From Candidatus Falkowiibacteriota bacterium (GTDB lineage: Bacteria > Patescibacteriota > Patescibacteriia > Patescibacteriales > UBA12075), in contig JAUVLY010000065.1 of the NCBI GenBank assembly GCA_030600505.1, forward strand, positions 1 through 5,076: DNA of 5,076 nt, written 5' to 3'. The position numbers were made by a program, and so were the translations under genes. The notes below the pieces were generated by a model, which was given only the letters and a program-made list of their open reading frames with translations, did no database searches and had not been told where the DNA came from. The stretch's first letter is position 1, and every line of letters starts with the position of its first letter. Positions 1-2,455 of this stretch are shown here, one piece after another.

Positions 1-83
1 TTGTACTCATCGCGGCCGTAGGCACCTTGCTCGTGCATTTTTTTCTTGGTTAAATTTAGTATTTCTTCCAATATTGGCTCCAT
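1..83 (-). CDS. 5' end of an unrecognised minus-strand gene (partial)
   Basis: Reading the minus strand from the ATG at 83-81 gives 27 uninterrupted codons, MEPILEEILNLTKKKMHEQG followed by AYGRDEY, and the frame runs off the window at base 1. The stretch is charged and helix-prone, with no signal peptide or membrane segment, so a cytoplasmic protein is likely. I do not recognise the family and assign no function. The main support for a real gene is a consensus promoter at 109-136 placed so that transcription would begin about 18 bases before this ATG. No Shine-Dalgarno sequence is visible in that short leader. The gene is divergent from the peptidase gene that begins at 415. Confidence 0.6.
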   Translation of the reverse strand, partial: MEPILEEILNLTKKKMHEQGAYGRDEY

Positions 84-108
84 ACAATTAAGTATTAAAG
101 ATAGTTTT

Positions 109-136
109 ATTATAAATCATTAATTGAAAATGTCAA
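109..136 (-). promoter_or_regulatory. consensus sigma-70-type promoter for the leftward gene
   Basis: On the minus strand, TTGACA (136-131) and TATAAT (114-109) are separated by 16 bases. Both hexamers match the housekeeping consensus exactly. Predicted transcription start is near 102, leaving a leader of about 18 bases before the ATG at 83. Function is inferred from sequence alone. Confidence 0.75.
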
Positions 137-144
137 TACGCAAG

Positions 145-173
145 TTGACTAATCGGGTCTTTATTGTTATTAT
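145..173 (+). promoter_or_regulatory. strong plus-strand promoter with extended -10
   Basis: TTGACT (145-150) and TATTAT (168-173) are separated by 17 bases, and TG at 165-166 sits one base before the -10, making an extended -10. Predicted start is near 180. It points toward the peptidase gene and implies a leader of about 235 bases. Its -35 lies only 8 bases from the -35 of the leftward promoter, so the two probably compete or share regulation. Confidence 0.7.
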
Positions 174-193
174 TTATCCAGTTATTAATGTTA

Positions 194-211
194 TTTTCCC
201 TATCGGGAAAA
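194..211. repeat. perfect 7-bp hairpin in the leader
   Basis: TTTTCCC (194-200) and GGGAAAA (205-211) are exact inverse complements around the four-base loop TATC. It would lie near the 5' end of the transcript, about 14 bases after the predicted start. No T-run follows, so it is not an intrinsic terminator in the plus direction. It might protect the 5' end or bound the repeat block that follows. Confidence 0.6.
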
Positions 212-254
212 GCCCCACTTACCCCTCGACAAGCTCGGGACAGGCGAATGGGGC
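212..254. repeat. GC-rich palindromic repeat unit bounded by GCCCCA/TGGGGC
   Basis: The ends GCCCCA (212-217) and TGGGGC (249-254) are inverse complements. Inside, CTCGA (225-229) pairs with TCGGG (235-239) around CAAGC, with one G-U pair. The core, CCCTCGACAAGCTCGGG, resembles the short repeated palindrome family with a GACAAGCTC core that I know from many bacterial intergenic regions; that resemblance is from memory. It stands out as GC-rich in an AT-rich spacer. Confidence 0.6.
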
Positions 255-255
255 A

Positions 256-302
256 CCCTTCTACGCTAACCTGCCTGCCGGCAGGCAGGAGCTTCGGAAG
301 GG
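256..302. repeat. GC-rich repeat with a 20-base perfect palindrome
   Basis: The centre, CCTGCCTGCCGGCAGGCAGG at 270-289, is a perfect palindrome built on TGCC/GGCA steps. It is nested within a second inverted pair, CCCTTC (256-261) and GAAGGG (297-302), with unpaired bases on each side. It could extrude as a cruciform or form a strong RNA stem in the leader. Such palindromes are dispersed in many Parcubacteria-like genomes, from general knowledge. Confidence 0.75.
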
Positions 303-414
303 CAAGCATACGAATTAGAAGAAATATATCGGTTATTATAGGTATAAAAAATTTGCCAGCTCTAAGCGAAAGCAAACACATAAGAAATTTCTAAGGATTG
401 GGGCGAGCATCTTA

Positions 415-1740
415 TTGTATTTATTTAGTTTTTTAGCGTTACTTAAAAATTTGGTGACCGCTTTCTTTGTTTGGCTGGTTTTTAAGCCTATCAGGGCAAT
501 ACTTAGATTATTTTTTTATAAAGTAGTAGTTAAATTTTACGGTTTTTATCGGAAGATTTTAAAGCGCCTTGGGTGGAAAGGCCTGGAGCAAAACGTAATT
601 AGTTTTTTGTTCAGCCAAAAATTGGTTCACGTGCTGGTAATCACCGTGACCATTCTACTTATAATAGTTAATATTACGCCCAGGACCAGGGCCGGAGGAC
701 TAACCGACCGGGCCCATCAGACAATTCTTGCTGATCTTATTCGAAGTGAGTTTAGCGAGTTTGAAGAGGATGAACAGTTCATAATTGAGTCCTTTGATAA
801 AGAGGCGGTAATATCTTCGGTCCAGCAGACTTATTTGGATAATTTGGATAGTTTTCGCCCACAGCCCAGGGTAAGCATGGGCGAAGAGGCAGAAGAAGAA
901 ATCGATGTAGCTACAATTCAAGAGGGTAGCAGCATAGTCAAGCCCGAGTTGGCGGCCACTAAGAAGACCAAACGAGCCCGAACCGGGATTGTTGAATATG
1001 AGGTTCTGCCGGGTGATACTATCAGTACGATCGCTCAGGAATTTGAAATTAGCGTAAGAACCATACTTTGGGAGAATAATAAAAGCTCTTACAGTATAAT
1101 TCGTCCCGGTGACAAGCTTAAGATTTTGCCGATGAGCGGAGTGTCGCATGCGATTAAAAAAGGCGATAGTCTTAATACGATTGCTAAGAAATACAGTGTT
1201 GAAGAAGAAAAAATATTAGAAGCAAATAAATTAGCCAAAGGTGATACTTTAAAAATTGGACAGCTTTTGATGGTGCCGGGCGGGAGTAAGGTCAGCCAGC
1301 CCAGCTATACGACCAAAACTTATACCGGTTTTTCCGCGATCAAGGATATTGTTAAAGCGCCTAATGCCCAGGCGGCGGCTGGCAATAAGATGAATTGGCC
1401 AACCGCGGCAACTCGCATAACGCAGTATTATTCCTGGCGGCATCATGCCGTGGATATTGCGGCTAAAACCGGAACCGCTATTTACGCGGCTGATGCCGGA
1501 ACTGTTGAGCTAGTTGGCTGGGGTAGCGGCTATGGCAATCAAATTGTGATTAATCACGGCGGCAACAAAAAAACCCGTTATGCACATTTGTCCAAATTCT
1601 ATGTTAAAAAGGGCGACTCTGTGAGTAAGGGTCAAACCATAGCGGCAATGGGTTCAACCGGTTGGTCTACCGGACCGCATTTGCATTTTGAAGTTATAAT
1701 AAACGGCCGTAAATACAACCCTTTAAATTATATTAGATAA
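415..1740 (+). CDS. membrane-anchored LysM/M23 family peptidoglycan peptidase
   Basis: This 441-residue protein is a probable cell-wall endopeptidase that cuts peptide cross-bridges outside the membrane. The N-terminus is hydrophobic (about 2-23), followed by a basic, aromatic-rich segment (24-60) and a clear membrane helix (about 71-88). An acidic linker (89-192) leads to two LysM domains (about 194-240 and 244-288), which bind glycan strands; both contain the typical GD(T/S) turn. After a small-residue linker, the M23 (LytM-type) domain covers about 343-437. Its zinc ligands are H343, D347 (HxxxD) and H424, and its catalytic histidines are H391 (YAHLS) and H422 (HLH), so the enzyme should be active. 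The TTG start at 415 is the only standard start in the open frame; AAGGA at 393-397 is 17 bases away, which is far. The true N-terminus may lie upstream. Membrane topology is unresolved. Confidence 0.88.
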   Translation: MYLFSFLALLKNLVTAFFVWLVFKPIRAILRLFFYKVVVKFYGFYRKILKRLGWKGLEQNVISFLFSQKLVHVLVITVTILLIIVNITPRTRAGGLTDRAHQTILADLIRSEFSEFEEDEQFIIESFDKEAVISSVQQTYLDNLDSFRPQPRVSMGEEAEEEIDVATIQEGSSIVKPELAATKKTKRARTGIVEYEVLPGDTISTIAQEFEISVRTILWENNKSSYSIIRPGDKLKILPMSGVSHAIKKGDSLNTIAKKYSVEEEKILEANKLAKGDTLKIGQLLMVPGGSKVSQPSYTTKTYTGFSAIKDIVKAPNAQAAAGNKMNWPTAATRITQYYSWRHHAVDIAAKTGTAIYAADAGTVELVGWGSGYGNQIVINHGGNKKTRYAHLSKFYVKKGDSVSKGQTIAAMGSTGWSTGPHLHFEVIINGRKYNPLNYIR

Positions 1741-1742
1741 TT

Positions 1743-1777
1743 AGTAAACAGTAAGTAGTAAACAGTAAGCAGAAGAT
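1743..1777. repeat. heptamer tandem array A, just after the peptidase stop
   Basis: Starting two bases after the TAA, seven-base units alternate AGTAAAC and AGTAAGY, giving a 14-base higher period with 13 of 14 bases identical between the two halves. A degraded fifth unit, AGAAGAT, ends the array. It has no coding role and no terminator shape. Confidence 0.75.
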
Positions 1778-1778
1778 A

Positions 1779-1796
1779 ATCTCGAGTACTCGGGAT
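1779..1796. repeat. short hairpin between two heptamer arrays
   Basis: ATCTCGA (1779-1785) pairs with TCGGGAT (1790-1796) around GTAC, with one G-U pair; the core CGAGTACTCG is a perfect 10-base palindrome. No T-run follows on the plus strand, so termination is unlikely and the peptidase and the next gene may share a transcript. Confidence 0.5.
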
Positions 1797-1797
1797 C

Positions 1798-1830
1798 CTG
1801 CTGTCTGTCGTCTGCTGTCTGTCGTCTGTC
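1798..1830. repeat. heptamer tandem array B, abutting the next start codon
   Basis: Seven-base units alternate CTGCTGT and CTGTCGT, two 14-base copies being identical, followed by a partial CTGTC. The array ends three bases before the ATG at 1834, so it fills the place where a ribosome binding site would be. On the opposite strand the unit is ACRACAG, one base from the unit of the array inside polA (3631-3661). Confidence 0.8.
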
Positions 1831-1833
1831 TAA

Positions 1834-2103
1834 ATGCAGTACATTATTGGAATATTAATTTTAGCGCTTGGCTTTTTGATAATATTTAAAGCTGAATGGA
1901 TGCTTAGTAATTTTGGTAGGATTGGTTTTTTTGAAGATAAATTCGGTACTTCCGGCGGTTCACGTCTGGGCTATAAGCTGGTTGGCATAGTTTTTATTTT
2001 TTTTGGTTTTTTAGCGGTTACCGGCATGATCGGCGGATTTATGGAATGGATGCTCTGGCCGCTAACCCGGTACATGGTACCTGGTGAAGGGACAGATTTT
2101 TAA
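1834..2103 (+). CDS. small two-helix membrane protein of unknown function
   Basis: The 89-residue protein starts at ATG 1834 and ends at TAA 2101-2103. Residues 2-19 and about 48-68 form two hydrophobic helices. Between them lies a short loop with the sequence NFGRIGFFEDKFGTSGGSRL, rich in glycine and charge, and the C-terminal tail is WPLTRYMVPGEGTDF. I recall similar short proteins with a GTxGGSRLxYK loop in Parcubacteria-like genomes, but I know no function and assign none. The gene follows the peptidase gene on the same strand with a 93-base spacer made of repeats and no promoter or terminator that I can see, so co-transcription is likely. No Shine-Dalgarno site precedes the ATG. Confidence 0.75.
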   Translation: MQYIIGILILALGFLIIFKAEWMLSNFGRIGFFEDKFGTSGGSRLGYKLVGIVFIFFGFLAVTGMIGGFMEWMLWPLTRYMVPGEGTDF

Positions 2104-2130
2104 ATTAAAAATTAAGAATTAAAAATTAAC
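2103..2130. repeat. heptamer tandem array C, starting at the small gene's stop
   Basis: Four seven-base units of the form AATTAAN (N being A, G, A, C in order) begin on the last base of the TAA stop. As in arrays A and B, alternation gives a 14-base higher period. Base composition is entirely different from the other arrays, yet the period is the same. Confidence 0.75.
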
Positions 2131-2138
2131 TTTTTAAT
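2118..2138 (+). terminator. possible weak A/T hairpin terminator
   Basis: ATTAAAAA (2118-2125) and TTTTTAAT (2131-2138) form an 8-bp stem around TTAAC, ending in a T-run. The stem has no G-C pair, so any terminator activity would be weak. The hairpin partly coincides with array C and could be a by-product of it. Confidence 0.3.
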
Positions 2139-2152
2139 AAAGTTTATATTTT

Positions 2153-2202
2153 GGGCCAGTACCCGCCGACAGCTACGCAGTCAGGCGGACAGGGCTCATC
2201 TG
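2153..2202 (+). pseudogene. interrupted 5' fragment of tRNA-Ala
   Basis: GGGCCAGTA (2153-2161) equals tRNA positions 1-9, and GCTCATCTG (2194-2202) equals positions 10-18 of the intact gene at 2228. They are split by a 32-base hairpin element. Nothing of the anticodon arm or 3' half is present, so it cannot make a tRNA. Confidence 0.75.
2162..2193. repeat. 32-base GC-rich hairpin element inserted in the tRNA fragment
   Basis: Comparison with the intact copy places the ends uniquely: the empty site reads GTA then GCTC, and the element starts CCCGCCGAC and ends GCGGACAGG. CCGCCGAC (2163-2170) pairs with GTC and GGCGG (2180-2188) with one bulged A, closing a nine-base loop. No target duplication is seen. 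Its start and its GGACAGG end resemble those of the repeat at 222-244. Confidence 0.75.
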
Positions 2203-2227
2203 AATTTTTTTATATAGTTTATATATA

Positions 2228-2300
2228 GGGCCAGTAGCTCATCTGGTAGAGCACCTCTTTTGCATCGAGGGGGTGGCGGGTTCGAGTCCTGTCTGGTCCA
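2228..2300 (+). tRNA. tRNA-Ala, anticodon UGC
   Basis: All arms fold in standard lengths. The acceptor is GGGCCAG with CTGGTCC, carrying the G3-U70 pair that marks alanine tRNAs. The D-arm is GCTC/GAGC with an 8-base loop. The anticodon arm CCTCT/CGAGG encloses TTTGCAT, giving anticodon TGC (2261-2263 is part of the loop) with T33 and A37. The variable loop is GGGTG, the T-arm GCGGG/CCTGT with loop TTCGAGT, and the discriminator is A2300. Only CC, not CCA, follows, so the 3' CCA must be finished by nucleotidyltransferase. Oddities are a U31-C39 mismatch at the base of the anticodon loop and U15 with G48 where R15-Y48 is usual. A candidate -10, TATATA, lies at 2211-2216; I see no -35. Confidence 0.93.
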
Positions 2301-2304
2301 CCTT

Positions 2305-2362
2305 CGCCTCGCCGTAGCTCGGCTACGGTGGACAAAGTCCACCATGTAGACGAGCGTAGGCG
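2305..2362. repeat. GC-rich multi-stem element after the tRNA
   Basis: CGCCT (2305-2309) and AGGCG (2358-2362) form an outer stem. Within it, CCGTAGC and GCTACGG (2312-2328) make a 7-bp hairpin with loop TCG, and GGTGGAC and GTCCACC (2327-2343) make another with loop AAA; the two share GG at 2327-2328. It resembles dispersed folded repeats and begins almost directly at the tRNA 3' end. It is probably carried in the tRNA precursor. Confidence 0.65.
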
Positions 2363-2368
2363 GGTAAC

Positions 2369-2405
2369 AACAAAAACTAAAGAGTTAACTCGGTAGTTTT
2401 TTGTT
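2369..2405 (+). terminator. intrinsic terminator after tRNA-Ala
   Basis: AACAAAAACTA (2369-2379) pairs with the complementary arm at 2394-2405, and GAG (2382-2384) with CTC (2389-2391) closes the TTAA loop; there is a 2-by-2 internal mismatch. The downstream arm contains six T (2397-2402). A-run and T-run symmetry means it could also work in the other direction. It separates the tRNA unit from polA. Confidence 0.6.
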
Positions 2406-2409
2406 CCTC

Positions 2410-2438
2410 TTGAATTTAGTCTTAAATTATGATGTAAT
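2410..2438 (+). promoter_or_regulatory. polA: promoter of polA
   Basis: TTGAAT (2410-2415) and TGTAAT (2433-2438) are 17 bases apart, with TG at 2430-2431 giving an extended -10. Predicted start is near 2445, about 11 bases before the chosen ATG, so the mRNA leader would be very short and lack a Shine-Dalgarno site. Confidence 0.55.
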
Positions 2439-2451
2439 GGTAATAGTAATA
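2434..2451. repeat. three hexamer repeats before polA
   Basis: GTAATG, GTAATA and GTAATA follow one another directly, overlapping the -10 element and ending five bases before the ATG. A change in unit number would alter promoter-to-start spacing. Confidence 0.5.
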
Positions 2452-2455
2452 TATT

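Larger units (their letters stand above)
180..414 (+). other. long structured leader of the peptidase gene
   Basis: No convincing gene lies here; the small open frames translate palindromic repeats. The stretch holds an A/T-flanked hairpin (194-211), two GC-rich palindromic repeat units (212-254 and 256-302), and an A-rich segment (303-414). In the frame of the peptidase, codons after the TAG at 316-318 read as a basic, lysine-rich tail that continues into the hydrophobic start of the protein, so part of this segment may be coding. No riboswitch or T-box fold was recognised. Confidence 0.5.
2128..2245 (+). repeat. 43-base tandem duplication of tRNA upstream region and 5' end
   Basis: The segment 2203-2245 holds the T-rich upstream region plus the first 18 bases of tRNA-Ala. 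It is matched by 2128-2161 joined to 2194-2202. Over the first 34 positions 29 agree, and the last 9 (GCTCATCTG) are identical, so 38 of 43 match. The two copies are directly adjacent: copy one ends at 2202 and copy two begins at 2203. Copy one is lengthened by an extra 32 bases (2162-2193). Confidence 0.8.

Noticed and set aside
194..211. The leader hairpin as an attenuator
   Set aside because: No T-run follows on the plus strand, and no competing antiterminator or leader peptide is evident.
124..318. A 64-codon open frame in the same frame as the peptidase, which could suggest TAG readthrough into it
   Set aside because: Most of it translates the palindromic repeats, its start lies upstream of the predicted transcription start, and there is no sign of stop-codon recoding elsewhere in the window.
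700..1149. A long minus-strand open frame opposite the peptidase gene
   Set aside because: It mirrors the codons of a gene with clear LysM domains and has no start signal or recognisable domain of its own; the same holds for minus-strand frames across polA.
1781..1798. Overlapping CTCGAG, AGTACT and GGATCC sites that resemble a cloning linker
   Set aside because: The sites lie in a natural hairpin between two repeat arrays, with coding sequence continuing on both sides; no vector sequence is recognisable.
1743..1830. A CRISPR-like array
   Set aside because: The units are seven bases long and contiguous, with no spacers, and there are no cas genes nearby.
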